Shown here piece by piece: positions 25,770-41,600 of a stretch of DNA of 64,000 nt (position 1 is its first letter; each line of letters opens with the position of its first letter). The stretch covers positions 60,642,019 to 60,706,018 of the forward strand of contig CM049306.1 in assembly GCA_026874595.1 (NCBI GenBank). Direction: 5' to 3'. Made by a program: the position numbers and the translations under genes. The notes under the pieces were generated by a model. The model saw only the letters and a list, made by a program, of their open reading frames with translations. It was not told where the DNA came from and did not search any database. Source of the DNA: Sipunculus nudus. Lineage: Eukaryota; Annelida; Sipuncula; Golfingiida; Sipunculidae.

Positions 25770-26550
25770 ATGTCAGAAGAAGACGAGAAACAGACGGTCG
25801 CCTTTCATGAAATGGGTCTTGATGATAGAATATTAAAGGTTTGTTTATAATATCCAAGAAAATCATACAATAATCTGATAGACCATGAATAAAAAGATGT
25901 TTCAATAAAAAGTATAATAGTTAATACACCTGTCCTGATAGATTGATTGATTTCATTTTATTTAGGTTGTCAGATACATGCATACAGAGAATATTCATTA
26001 TAAAATAGAGTATTTTGACATAACCAAGGATAACACAGTAAAGGTCAAAAACACAAACATATTCCCATAGTGGTCCTTGTGATCAAGATTTTTCATACAA
26101 GAGAAAAGGGCACACAAGGAATACCTGATATATAAGTTAAATTGCATGTATACCATAGTAATTTACAAATGACAATAGTGTTGAAAATGATGTTGAAAAT
26201 AATTAAAGATTATGTATAATAAAAATATTGCTACACTTTTAGAAAGTGTGTGTCTATAGGTCTGGTCATACCAAGCATATTAAAGAGTACAGAACAACAG
26301 AGAATACATAAAACACTAAAGGTCAGGACTAGGCAAAGTGTCCATCGTATAAAAGAGGGAAAATCATCAAAATAATAATAAAAAGTAGAATAGTTCAAAT
26401 GAATAGAAGCCAGTGAGGCATATATCACAGAGTATTTCCCATATGTGACTAGACAAAAGGACCAATATATAGTAGTGTAACAATGGCCAAAGAATGTAAA
26501 GAGATAAAATATACATATATATTAAAATATAGTTGATATATATTTATATA

Positions 26551-26614
<64 letters not shown>

Positions 26615-29600
26615 AAAAACGTCTTAATTATACTATACGTTTAAAAAGCCAAATGTGGCCTTTCACAGATTATGATTCACTGTATGACCTGACAAAAGCA
26701 CCTTTAACAGTAAAAATGCCTCAAAATTATATGCAGTGGTTAAAAAATCCATATACAACATTAATAGAAATAGCAAAAGTAACTGACATCAACGAGAATA
26801 CATAATTACATTAGTGTACATAAAACTGTATATGTAATTATTAAAAAAAAAATGAATTGGCTGCTTTCTTTGTCTCTCATCTTCTGTAACAGATGTGCTT
26901 TGACCTGTTTCTTGAATACATATTTGGATTTGCTATACTGTATTAATGACTACCATATTATTATAACCGATAACTGCAAGCTGGTAAGTAATTAATGTCA
27001 CATTTGTCAGTGTATTTGTACTTCAAAATCAGAATTTTATTACCAAAATGCACATATACACTGTACAACTTTCTTATTGGCAGATGTTCAGAGTATGGTT
27101 TACACCTGAAACATGGTAAAAGGGTATCACATAAAATGGTGTTTCCTTTAAATTACTGAAATATTAATTATTAAATTCCCCAAATAGAAGGAGCATACAT
27201 CTTGAGTTCATTATATTAGTGCAGAAAGGGTCTCAGAGCCTAGATTCCCTGCTAGAAGGGGGGGGGGGCAGCCCAAACCTTACATTATATGTTAATGTAA
27301 AATATCCTAAATAGTTTCCTTTTTATCGGTTGATTGTACTTTGTAGATAAACTTTAATCACTTAGTTTGGTATCAAGTATTCCATGGCTGAGTTAAAGAG
27401 AGTGTGACATTGTGGGTTCAAATCCAGAGAGTGATGACTTCTGACATTCATTGACAAATCATGTTTGGAATGCAGAGACATCCAGTGGAATATACAGGAA
27501 ACAAATATTTGGAAATCAGCAGAGAAAATGTCTTTATTTTTCATCTCTCATCATGTAAATTATGATTATATTCCTTACTTCACATAGTGAATTCAAGTTT
27601 GACTTTCACTATCATATTTAATATTAATCATAATAAATGTAACTGTAAAAATACTAAAAGAGGTAATAAAACAGGCAGCATTTATACTCCTGGCACATCA
27701 GGCTTTCTGTTTCTTTGTTAGGAAAACATTTTTGTACTCATCTATTAAAACGCAGTGAATAGTTGTTTTTTATAATGTATTCTGTTATATGTTGTATGAG
27801 TTTTATTGTTAACTGTATACTTTTAATTTAATCAGATTGTTTTAAAGGAGAATGGTTGATTAATAGGATCTTGGAAATGATTAAGTATTTACAAGACTAG
27901 ACCATATGGGCTTTGCATGTTTGGTTTTGGTTTAAAACTTTAAGTATATTTCCTTCATTTAAATTTACCAGGCTTGTTTGTGGGCAGTCAAAATTAAATG
28001 TAACAACATTGACTCTAGGTGTTCCTTGCTTGGCTAGTATCCATTCTGCTGGCAGTGGATCCATGGCTACGATAAAATAGTCTTAATGTCATAACTGGTT
28101 CTTCTGAGTCATAATTTGACAATCCAGGTAAATGTTCATTTAAGGAACTGCACACAAGGGATGAAAAGTAGCTGTAAAAACATGTCATAAATATATAAAT
28201 ATTACAGTGAACTTTTCTCTTTTCCTTGTTATCAAGATAAACATACAAACGACCATTAGAATAATTTCTGATAGAATAAATTTATATGTGGTTGTACATA
28301 AAATTGACAATGGAAGTTAAATATTCCAACAATTTCACCATGGAGGTGTTCAGTTTGACTACAGAGGCCAGTCAGTGTACCATAAAGTTCCTAACAGAAT
28401 ACGCGTATCATATTAGGATAATGTCATTAACAAATTGGGGAAATTTGAATGAAGTCCACCTGCATCTTATATGTGGGGCAGCACCATGAATCTAATCTGG
28501 AGTGTAAAGAAAAATGACCAAGAGTTAGCTATAATAGAGGCAATATGGAAGTTCTTTGCTTTCTAAAATTACCATATTTTCTTATAAATACCAATCTGAT
28601 TCCTATATAAATCATCAGTCTGTTGAATATTTTGTAAAAAAAATGAAACATAAGTATTTATTATTTGTTATATGTGAACACATGGTAATCTAAGATATTT
28701 GGGTGAATTATATTGTATAAGGTAGGAGTTAGGGGGATGTTTATGCTAAATTTGGGTGCGTATTCTGTTAGGGACTTTAGCCAAAGTAATATGTGTGCTT
28801 CCATGGGTAAACATTCTCAGCAAAAACGGTGTGCGTATTTTAATGAGACGGCAATTATGTCAATCACTGTAGGGTACTTCCAATGTAAAAGAAACCCTGG
28901 GTCGATGAAATGGGAACAAAATGGAAGCTTCATGGCCTGGTATTCAGTAAGAGGATATAACAAGTTGTGCTTATCTGAGTTGAGTGCCATTCCCCAGGTC
29001 ACACTCATTACACTTCTGTCTACTTTGGAACCAATTTTGACAAAGCATAAATGACATATAGCATTGTTTTGTGAGAAATTCTTCAGTATCCAGATAGCAT
29101 CTTTTACAAAGAAGAGAATGAACATCTGACGTGGTTGGTCAGAGTGGCTCATTATGACCTAACAGTACTTTTAACATAAATTACAGGGATATTCACACAC
29201 AATATGTAAACCTAACAGTCCGTTAAGTCAAACATTGAAATACAGGTTAAATGTAGCATTGTACCTTGTAGCAAAAATCTAAATTTCAAAGCTAATAATA
29301 ATTGTTTCTTATGGTTTAAGGACAGTGTGCCAGTACTCTTTTGTCTTACATCTTGCAGGCAGTGTCCATGCTAAGCTGGGCAGCTCCAACTCTTATCCAG
29401 GAGAAAGCCATTCCATTGGCACTTGAAGGAAAAGACATCTTAGCCAGAGCCAGGACAGGATCAGGAAAGACAGCAGCATATGCTATACCAGTCATACAGA
29501 AGGTCCTACTGTCAAAACAGGTGTGTAAACCCTCTGTACTAGAGGAGAGGTTAAGGTTCTGTATGAGATTACAGCTGGGCTAGTATATAAAAGATTCAGC

Positions 29601-32600
29601 ATTTTCACCTGGGAAACCATAAAACCAAAAAATGATATTTGATAGTTTTTAGGAGTATCGGTAGTTATATTTTATGTATGATTGTATGCTTAGATTAAGT
29701 TGTTTATTTCTGTAATTTTCAAAGCTGATGAATTTGTATCACATTTAACCAATACTTTGTAAAACATTTAACCAAACTGTACTTTTTAATTGTAGAAGCT
29801 AGTAAAGATGTCACTAGTAACAAGGAGGAAATTACACTGCTGCCTCTGTAACTAGAATTCCTTCAACCAAGTCAAATAGTTATGATACAAATGTGTAGAC
29901 TTGAAGACTTTTATTTTTTTTTTTATCTTCTCTTTAGCCTACTTTGTATGTAACCTCTTAATATGCTCTGTTGAGAAACATTAATTAATCATGTTTATCA
30001 GTTGTAAATCAGATATATTTTAAATCCCTACAGAGTGCAACAGAACAGTGTGTGAAGGCAGTGGTACTCACACCAACCAAAGAACTGTGTAGCCAGGCAT
30101 ACAGAAACTTAAAGGTTAGTCCCACTTAAACATCAAGTTTGTATTGTGTAAGCATTAACATTAAAGCATTTAATCAACTAAATCATGAGATATAAACAAC
30201 AGATAGTATATATATATATATGGTGTAAATATAAAATAGCTTATAATGTACTTCATCAGTGGATCAGTAATGGGGAGATTATCTATTCTTTTCACCTTTC
30301 AACCAGTGCCTTGGCAACTGTACAAATGCAAATGATAAAGCAGGGTTTGTGTCCCCTTAAAATCCTTTAAACATTTGTGAAGTCTGCATTGTAAAATTAA
30401 GATACTGTGTAAAATGTATTATGATATATTTAAGTACAAAGCAGTTTTCATCTGGGTAGAAATAAATACCAGGTCACTCAGATGTGCCTGTTATCTAACC
30501 TGTTGAATGAGGTTTAATGATCATGAAATCTAATGCCAATATAAGTTGGAGTAGGAGGAGCTGTATCAAAGATGTTGAGTACCTTCACTTATTATAAAGG
30601 CCTCACACATTGTATGGTAAAATGAGTGTGGGAACTCACGTGTTGTTTGAGACATTGTCCCAGTGTGTTCAAGAACTATTTATGATTCTGAGAAACTGAT
30701 CGAGCAACATTTGCTAAACAAATGAAAAAAACTGACTACAAATCTTTGTACCAACACCTAAATCTTAAATGTCTTATTCACAGAGGCAAGGCATGAATTT
30801 CTGGTTGTCTGAATATACTTGTTTGTAGGATTATTTAAAGATTTTACTGCACTTGTTTTTATGTTGCTACTCATTGCGCTGCAGGAACTGACCCAGTGCT
30901 GTTCAAGAGAAGTACGGTGTGTAGATGTATCAGCTCAAGTTCCTCTTGATGCCCAAAAGTAAGACAGCATTGTGTTCAATCACTGCGACTTGCCCAATCC
31001 AGTAATTATTTTAAGTGAAAGTGCAATATGAGTAACTCACTGATTATGGTTCACCAGCGGATCTAGAATGCAGATAAAATCTCACTAGTTAAAGTTTGTC
31101 AGTTGAAACATTTATACATGTTTTATCACTAGGATCATAGAACAAGTTACAGAATCTTTATTTTCACAGAATTATCTGTAATTTATGAGATAGGTAGGAT
31201 GCTTTATCAACATTATTCAGTTATCAGTGTAAAGTAGGTTGAATAAACTGACCAATGGTACATGTGCCATATAACATGTGACAGAGACCAGTGGCTCCCT
31301 CTGTCTGACTGTTTAACAACTTTGCACTTTCAGACCTCTGCTGGCAGAGAAGCCAGATGTGATAGTGGGCACCCCAAGCCGTGTTCTGGCTCACATTAAA
31401 GCTGGCAACCTGAATGTGAAGGACACTGTGGAGATGGTGGTCATTGATGAGGCTGACCTGGTGTTCTCTTATGGTTACGAATCAGACATCAAAGCTCTGC
31501 TCATGTAAATACCAATATATGCTCAGCTTGAATATTTTATTAAGAGAATATACCACACCAGAGGTGTGGCTATGCACATATACAACCATGAACACATAAA
31601 TATTCCCAGGTCATTTACAAGTCCTTATTTTCAAGTATGAATCATTTTGAATGCTGAAAAATGTTTAACCCTTAAATTTATTGCCTTGTCAAAATATTTG
31701 AATAACCTGTTAAGTAAAGACCAGGGCTGGTATGAATTAAATCACTTGATTTAAATTGTGCTTTAAATCACTGTAAAAATGTAATAAAAATGATCAAGTT
31801 AACTGGGCACTTGTCATATATATGACAGTGTTAATGTCAATGATATAAATATGATAACAATTATGATACAAGGTTTATTTATCTTTAATAATTGAACATT
31901 ATTACAGTGGAAAGTAATTAAAAAAAACTCTTCATATTATTACATTAATTGTAACAAATTTGTTCTGAGGCCAGTAAGGTCAAATATGGTCAAACACATT
32001 TTTAGGTTACATTTACATATCACTTTTGAATATAGATTTGAAAGTTGATGGCCTGATCTGTGCATCCTGACTGTCACTTCTGCTGGTTTTACATTTTTCT
32101 ATTCGCTTACAGGCATCTACCAAAGATCTACCAGGCTTTTCTGATGTCTGCAACTCTAAGTGAAGATGTTAAGTCACTGAAGAAAATGATACTACACAAT
32201 CCTGTTTGTATATCTAAGTAAAACATTTCTTAGTTTAACAAATACAAAAAATAATATGTAAGTTCTTTTGTGAAACATTTTATCACTTCATCAATTTTTT
32301 TTTGTCACTGCACTCAGATGGCATCCCACTTTTACTTAAGGTGATTAAGTAACTAGAAACTTTTGACTAACATCACATGATGGTCAGTGAAATTAATTAA
32401 ATATTTTCATAATTCACTGGAACTATATTATTAAACTTTGATAGTGTATCCTCATATACCCTAGTAACACTTAGAAGATAGAGACTCTTTTTCCAATTCC
32501 AGGTGATATTAAAGCTTGAAGAGTCGCAGCTTCCTGAAACAAGTCAACTAACACAGTATCACATCAAGTAGGTATACACTTAAAACATTCTGGTTCAGTA

Positions 32601-35600
32601 AGCGGATGCAATTTTGTTTAATAATTTAAAACGTTTTATTCAAGAAACCCCGTTTTGAAAATTATTCTTTCTTCTATAGTTAAGAAGAACAAACAACACT
32701 TTAATTTTATAACAAAGGTTTAATTTTCACTATTTATTATTTGTGCCAGCCACTACAAGGAACAACAACAACTGAAATATGATAAAATGTCATTTTAATA
32801 TGACGAAACTCAAACTAATAGAAAACTATACAAAATACAAATTCCCACACTGGTCACATCCCATGTGCAGGACACGGTAGCCTCGAACCTGAAAGTCACG
32901 TGCTATGTAGTGATCTCGCTGACTGGCAATTTTTAAATGAGGATGCAAGTGCCCAGTCAGATAAGAGGGGTACTTGGGAGAAAACCCTTTACCAGCTTTT
33001 GAACCTATTATAATGAAACTGATACTGACCTAGTAGTCCTGTACAAAATCCCTGCTGTTGTTCCAGCAGAGTAGTATGATAAAAAAAAATGTTTAGGCCA
33101 TTAAAATATATTTCTGTAAGAGAACCAAACTGATATAACTCTGACACTTTTTCTTATTTGTAGATGTGGGGAGGATGACAAGTTTGTGCTGATGTATGCA
33201 CTTTTGAAGCTCAGTCTTATCAGAGGGAAAACCATCATCTTTGTAAACACAATTGACAAATGTTACAGGTAAAAGTTACAAAACAATTTTCAAACTTGCA
33301 GAAGACTTCTTTTAATATAATTCCCTGATTGATGTTCACTATTTAAGTATATTCCTTAGTGTTGATGCAATGATGACAAACCAATGAAGGTAAAGTTTTG
33401 TTGTCTCAGTAACCTCTGTAATTGATTTGTTTTATTTTTGGAATATACTTTTTAGCTCAGCTCACTGAAAGCCATCTGCCCTGTAGTGATCGCACATCAG
33501 TCGTCGGAAATATGACATTAAGTCTCTGTGACCCATATCCTCCAAGCTATGGGGCTCGTACCCCCCCCCCCCCCCCCCCATTTTTAAAAATTAGAGCTGT
33601 AGTGTGGCATTATCTGAATAACAAATACACCATGATTCTATGCATGCATATTGATCATGGTGTATTTCTTCAGTTTCTGCAGACTGGTGTACCAACTGTA
33701 TTTTGTGAAAGAACATGATTTGAGCACCCTATAGGACAGATTTGCATGATTGGTTACAACTGGACCTAGAAACTTCTTATTGATTAAGATCCAGGGAGGT
33801 TCCTGTAAACATTTCTTGGAAACCTGAAATTATGTCACTGTGACCTATATTCTGCAAGCTGTGTGAAAGAACATGATTATAACACTCTGTTAGTCAGATG
33901 GGCACAAATGGTAGCAGCTGGATGTAGAATAAGGTCACTGTAACCCATATTTGTATAGGAGGTTTATTGGCAAAATGGATGATTTTGAGCACTCTTTGAA
34001 ATATGTTACCCATTGTTCAAAATTCCTTGAATTCAGCTGAGCGTCATGGCCCATATGCCACTTGTGGTGTGACATGGCCATTTGTGAATTGATTTACCAT
34101 TCAAATTAAATAAAAAAAATTTTTTGAAATAATTTAATTGGGATGTATTTTTTTAAATTCATATACTTTAAATACAGTATGGAATTCTGCTTGAATTTAT
34201 AGATAAACGAGCTCATACATCAATGACAGAGGCATCATAAGATCTTTTCATAGCAGGAGTTATCTAAAGTACATTAATATGTTTGTAGAATAAGACAGAA
34301 ATCACAAATTATACACATACGGCAGATGAGTAGCTGGCGTAAATATACAAAACAAAATGAAAACTTCATTTCTGTAAAAGTTTACAAGTTCTTGTATAGT
34401 ATCATGAACAAACAAAATTGAAGAGCAGTGGTTTCCAACATTCCTCTACAAATTTCTTTTGTTTTCATGAATTGAGTATAAAGCCAAAAGTCGGATCATA
34501 ACCATATGATCACATAGAATATGGCAACTGTACTCTTCATCACATCGATTAAAACCTTTTATCTCTTGTAGGTTGAAGCTTTTCCTAGAGCAGTTTGGAT
34601 TACATTCATGTGTGTTGAATTCAGAACTACCAGTTAATTCTAGGTCAGTTGTGTATCAATAACAAATTATCTCAGGATCTAAATATTTACTTTATCATCA
34701 CTTTACCAGTTGATAAGTTTATTCTGTGTCAATGTGTTTATTTCTTTGAGTTTACTGTGCTTTACTGCTTTACAGTGTTCACATTTTGAAACTTCATTTC
34801 TCTGAATTATTTTGACAATTTTGATTTGGCGTTTTTTTTTTTGTTTGGTTGACTTGATTCTGCAATTGCATTTAAGTTACATATAATTATTACAAGAATT
34901 AATATAATTGAAATATAAAAAAATATCAAACTTTTTTATCTTTTGAAGTACAATCACAAGAACAGATCTTTGATAAATTTATGCAGTACAGCAGCTGACA
35001 GTTTTGTTAATAATTTGCAGATGTTCTGTAATAGTTGTACTGTAATTGTTATTATTTAGCATTAGGATGTGATTAACATGGTGTGTACATTTTCTGTTTG
35101 ATAAAATGATGTATTTTTTTATGAGAGAAGAATTAATTTAACCTGTGGATGTGTTAAGACAGCTGTTTAATAAGGGAATGCTTGTTATACCAGGTGTCAT
35201 ATTGTGAACCAGTTTAATGAAGGATTGTATGATATCATCATCGCGGCAGATGAACTCTCCTTGGATACTCCCAGTCAGACCAAGACAAAGAAAGGCAAAC
35301 ATAAAAAGTATGTGTTTATTGTTGTTTGTGGTATAAATTTTTTCCAGAAAGTGTGAATGCAGCAGTATATTATTGCAACATAACAAGAATGATGTACAAA
35401 AGATACACACAGTTGTTGAACAGAGTAACTGTTACAGAGGAACTGTAACACAGTTGTTAAACAGTTACATGGTTATAACAGAGAAGAATAGTTGTATCAC
35501 TGCTCCCAGATGGCCAATAATTTTTCCAGAGATTTTTTAGCTCAGCTGACTGAAAGTCAAATGAGGTATAGTGATGGGCACAAATCATAAGGGCTAGGAT

Positions 35601-38600
35601 CATGAAACTGTGCCTTATCAGAGGTTCTATAAAGATCTCCTTAGAAACCTGAAATGAGGTCAATGTGACATAATTCTGCGAGTTACAGGGCATGTTTGAG
35701 CACCAAAGAATTAATATAAAAACATACTTATGGCCAGGCTTGATCAATTTTAGACTACTGGCTCCACCTGTGAGCTTTTTGGGGTTTTGTGCCATTTGAT
35801 ATGCCATAACTTTAATTTACATTCTGGAGGTTCAGCTTTGTACTGTATCATAAGTTTTTTATCAGCAGCATACTGGCATACTTGACAACAGCTTAAAGGT
35901 TGTCACATGACCACTGGGATCATGTGACAGCAGGTGGTTATAGATGAGGGGAAATATGAGGCCCAGGCTGGGGTCAAGACCAAAGTCATGCTGACAACCC
36001 CTGAGCCATTGTCAAGCATGCCTGTCTGTTGATTATGACCATGTGATATGGCTGAAAGCGTCAGCTCCAAAATATAAGGCACCCCATGGACAGTAAATTT
36101 ATCACATCCAGATAATAACAGATTTTAAAGATTACAGCACAGTCACTTGAATCCTTATTTAGGTGGAAATGGGAAGAGAGTGATCAAGCATAGGACACAT
36201 ACATGATTTGGGCATCATTTTTGTGAAGAACTACCTAAGCACAACTATATAATCATTAAGTGCACAGTTTTGTCCATTTCTCAAAAAAATCACACCCACA
36301 AACAGAGATTCAAGAGACTTTGATTGCAGATATACCTAGTTAATTCACCATAATCAGATGGCTGTGTTTGTACATTTAGATGTACACAGTTAATGGTAAT
36401 TATATGTTAATGATATTCAACCCAGGAAGAAGAAGGACAAAGAAGCAGGTGTATCCAGAGGAATTGACTTCCAGCAAGTTTCAAATGTCGTCAATTTTGA
36501 TTTTCCGGTGGATGTCGATTCCTACATCCACCGTGTGGGCAGGTCAGTGGTTATCCACATCTATATATTGATTATCAGTGAAATAAAATTAGTTTAAAAC
36601 ATTTTAAACGCTAAAATATCAGTCTTTCAGATCAAGGCACTCTTGCATAGAATAACGCATAGAATAAAATAAGTGTTCATGGTCATGGTAGATGATGGCA
36701 ATGGTTGAAGTATTATCTGCTATAATAAAACATTTAATTTTATCAAATAATTTTATAAATGTATATTTACTGTGAATTCAATTTTGTAATAAAAAATAGG
36801 GCTAAAAACAAATTTGAAATTTGAAGATAAATGCCTACGTATAACAAGGAAGTTGTGAGTCTCATCAATCAGTATGTTTACTTTTTGGTCAGTTCCATCT
36901 GAGGCCTTACATATATTCCATGTGACCCCCAGGAAGTGAAGTTTGCTCACCCTTGGACTAGATGCTCTATAGGACAATGTTTAATGTTGTTGTTCAGTAT
37001 TGAGGACTGTCCTGTGTTCTTTGTAGGACCGCTCGGGGGGACAACCAGGGTACAGCGTTATCGTTTGTAAGTGTTGGTGAGATGCTGCTGTTGGAGGCTG
37101 TAGAACAGACCCTTGCAGAATCTCATCGTAAGTTTTGATTTTGTTTTTGTTTTGTAAGACCAGCTTCTGTGGTCTTTTGGTAGAACACAGGACTCAAAGA
37201 TGTTACCAGTAAGTTGTGAGTTCAATCGTGAACTAAGGAGAGATGAGATTTTCACAGTCAGCCCCAACCTAAGGTGAGCACTCAGCAGGCTTAATGGGAA
37301 GGCTGTCTCCCCCCCCCCCCCTCCCCCCCCCCCCCTAGCCTTGAAGCACTGACAAACAAGTCCATCTCTCGGAGGTGCCTTGGTGTTATGACTCAGCAAT
37401 AGGGATGTTAAGACACGCTGGACCTGCAGGTGCTGTAGACACTGGGTATGGATGACAGCAGGATATAAAATAAAATGATAGGAAATGAGTGCAACGGTCC
37501 TGTTAGGTGGTCCTAAACTATAATAGATCTCTGCAGATGTACATACTTAGCTCAGGAATTAAATAAATCTTCTAAAATATAATTACTAGATAACTTCTAG
37601 TAATTATATTTTAGAAGATTTATTTAAGAATATAAAGTCAGAATATAAAGATACTTATTATTTGCAAAAACTCACATGGTTGCTTTGTATGCATATATAT
37701 ATTCCAGGAACCTAACCATTTTCTTGACTCTAAAAAAGTGATAGCTTTGGAATATAAATGTGATCTTGTTTGTTTTTCAGCTGAAGGAAGCAGTCTGTTT
37801 AAACCTTACCAGTTCAAAATGGATGAGATTGAAGGCTTCCGTTACCGAGCCAAGGTATAAAACTATTTACTCCCTCAAAATCTATCAGTTGCTGTTTTTT
37901 ACCTTCAGTGATTCATTTGATTACTAAGAAACATTTGTTCTTCCTAATATTAATGTTTTCTTTTTTACTAGCATCCAAATGCTAGTCCGTACTATCTCAA
38001 AAACAGCAGGAGCTGGCTTCACTAAAATCAATTAGCCATTGTTCAAACATTGTCAGGTTGATCATATTTTGGGGCCATCTGTGTTGACTTACAATTTTCA
38101 GGGGAAAAGCTAGACATTTATAGGATACTAGTTTTAGTAAGTACTGTAACAATGTGGATAACTTGGTATTGAACTGGATTTCACTGACACAGACAAGGGA
38201 TGTGCTCGCATGAAAACAAATTGGAGAAAATAAGTTATTTTATTGGACCAATCTTTAGGAATGGCTTGCTTGGTTCACCAAAAAATTACACATAAAGAAA
38301 TTTTTTTCAATGGCAAGCAGATAAAACTACACTCAGCATGGCAACTGCTGCATAAGAATTTGTTTGCCGGTTACTGCGCATGAATGTGTTTTTTAATTCT
38401 ACAGAGAATGTGCTTGTATTAATTTTTAACTTCTGCTTGCATAAAATTTCATATTTCTTGAAAATTCATGTGTATCATCTGGCGAACTAATGCTGTGAGC
38501 ATTGGTAATTTAACTTTTGTGATGTGACCAGTTTATGTAATTCCTTCCAGGATGCAATGAGAGCTGTCACAAGGATAGCTGTAAAAGAAGCTAGACTAAA

Positions 38601-41600
38601 GGAGATCAGGTCAGAGATGCTCAACTCCAATAAACTCAAGGTAAACAGCAAACAAAACTACAACACTGGTTACTGGTCAGTTCATTACACCTCAAAACTT
38701 GAGGCCCAGTGTACACATTTAGGGATGAGTTAACTGTTCTAGTCACACATATCAGTATTGGCTCAAGGTTATTACATATATACCAACATTTAAAATTTTA
38801 GGCTAGGGATCTTTGGAGCCAAATGGTACCATTAGATCTAGTTGATAAGAAAAGCAATGTATACATATGAATTAATCATGTCTGGCTAATTTTCATCACA
38901 ACACTTCATCGAAAGAACAGACCAGAAACAATAACATTAGTCTCTGAGATATCACTAAGATAACAGAAGACTTGTAATACTAGGAATACAGTAGGAATAG
39001 CTTCCAGAGGCAGTAGACATTGTAATCGCCTCAAAATCAGTTGGCTAATGCCTAAATCGATAGGGTTGGCATATTTGTTATTATACAAATTGAGTGATTT
39101 CATTCTGAAACCATAGATCCTGAAATACTCTTACCACCATGTTAAATTGAAATAGTAGTTAAGCCATGAAAGACAAATATAAATCACTTTTCAACACCCT
39201 TATGAACAGTTTAATGTTATCACAATAATGAACACATCCTGAATTTAATAAAAACAAAGATATAAAATTGATTAACCCATTTGTATGACTATATTTCATT
39301 TCAAGGTAAGCAGAGGCCTTTTGTTTCTCTGAATCAGTATAACCCTAGTATTGATTGGCTCTCCATTGAATCATCAGATTTATTTTTTGAGTTCTTATTT
39401 TTTCTCCTTATTTTTTTGTTACCATTTGATAAGTCATAATACCCTGATATATATTGCTCTGTCCAGGCATGTCATTATACTGTGACATTTCAGCATTTTG
39501 CAGCCATGTACTGTTTAGTTAAATGTTTACTGTATGCATGTATTTGTGTGTATACTATGGTTGAAATTTCGCGATTTTCACTTTTTCAGTGTTTCATGAA
39601 GGATCAATTTTCACGATCTCACAATACAAAAGACCTTTACATAGAGTATAACTTTAACTCTGTCAATTAATTATATCAAGTATTATGTGTACAACATTTT
39701 ATTATATTTAAAATATTGTTTGTTAATGGCAGATCTGACATCATTTGAAATATCAATCTTTGAACATACACAATATATTTTTATTCAAAATGTCAACCTT
39801 TTACTTTTCAACTTTTCCTTCAACAATGGGATCTCTTATTTAAAAAAGGTTTTATTTTCACAATAATTCTCCTTTCACAAATATTTCAGATTTGAAACCC
39901 TCTTGAACAAAATGGCAACCACAGTAAATAATAATTGATGATGTACATGCTATAGTTTATGATGATGGTTTTTCTACAGTCCTTCTTTGAAGACAACCCT
40001 CGTGACCTGCAGGTATTGAGGCATGACAAGAAACTCCACACGGTCAAATTACCATCTCACCTCAAGCATGTCCCAGAATATATTGGTAGGTATTACACTC
40101 CGGTTCTATGCCGGAGAACTACTAGCTCAATGCTCTTTTGACCAGATAACCTGAAAATTTTTGTTCTTCCCAATCTTTTTAATTTTTTGTAGAAACTGAA
40201 AGGGCTAAGATTTCAGAAACTGTTTAATTCAAAGGGCCTAATCACCTATAAAGCATGTTAAATAAACATGAAAAATAGCGTCTTCTCTTTTAAATAAATT
40301 GGTACCTGCCAAAATATTGCCCTGAAACCATTGGCTTACTCCTGTTCACAAGTTTAAAAAATAGTGGACCAGTTGCGATCACAGGCATCAACATAAACAC
40401 AGTGCGTGGAACTATGTGCATCACCTGGGCCACAATACCTGTCAACCCATGTTATTTCCGCTGAGGCCCTTTTATCTATTGTACAAATCTGCTGTCACAG
40501 GTTCTACAGTGAATTTACATTCAATCCATGGACTGTAATGTCCATCCAGCAGGGATATATCAGAGGACTTGAAGGTCCATGTGTGGACTAGTTTGGACTA
40601 CTATTTTGTTTAGGATCTGTGGCGCATGCACAAAATCAATCCTCCAGTCATGCTGCCTTGTTATTGTTAACAGACACTTGTTTACTATCACACAAAACCA
40701 TAATAATGTGTTAAACAGCTCAAAGGGAGGCACTGAGACGTGTTTTCTGAGAGGGGTTTTGCCAGGAAACTTGTGTATAAAGCAAATGGGAACTGATAAT
40801 GTGAAATTGCTCCTGATTATGTCTCTTTAAATTTAAGTTCAGTAAATAGACAAACACTTCCTTACAGGGAATCTGGCAGAAAAGACTCCAGTTTCTGTTA
40901 AAGTATAATTTTGTTAATACCATTCCAGCTTTTGGTTGTCATTGAAACTATAACATTTTGAAAACATTAGCTATTTGATCAAGTTCTGTAGGCCTGGGGT
41001 CAGGTATTTTATTTTGTTACTGGACTATACATGTTACAGTGCTCACCTGTTTGAATTTAGCAGTATTTTGTGGTGTTTGCTCCATTCAGAGCTCTGTTTT
41101 TGATGGAACAACATTCATGTAAAGTGACTTTGCTAATCATGTAAAGTTTTTTATATTAATATTTCAGTACCTGAAACTTTGAGATCATTGAAGGGCAACC
41201 AGTCCAGGTCAAGAGCAAAGAAATTCAGAAAAGGACCAACACAAGGTCAAATCAAATATCAGGTAAGATCTTTAAATTCATGAAAAGGACCAACACAAGG
41301 TCAAATCAAATGTCACTGTAGTGTATAAAGTGGCCACCAGATGGCATCACCAGATGATTTGGTGTTTGCTAACAAATCTTAAGAATATACTACAGTCAGA
41401 ACTGTGATCTAAGTAAAATTAGACTAAGTTATCATGTAAAGTTTCAATAAAACTGGAGTAAACATTTGTTCATAATGGTCACAAGTAATGATAATTTAAC
41501 AGTAATTTGTCTGTATTGAGCAATACTGATACAAAAGAATCTTATCTCAGTTAAACCTGTAGGGTTAAAGTCAAATTTGTTAGTTGGATGGCTTTATTTG

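Noticed and set aside
27380..27430. tRNA-like A and B boxes (TGGCTGAGTTAA and GGGTTCAAATCC)
   Set aside because: The gap between the boxes (18 nt) is too short for a tRNA and no cloverleaf forms; chance or a heavily decayed SINE.
33365..33470. Box C-like ATGATGA in DDX56 intron 8 (C/D snoRNA candidate)
   Set aside because: The only downstream CTGA is inside the end of element E and no terminal stem pairs.
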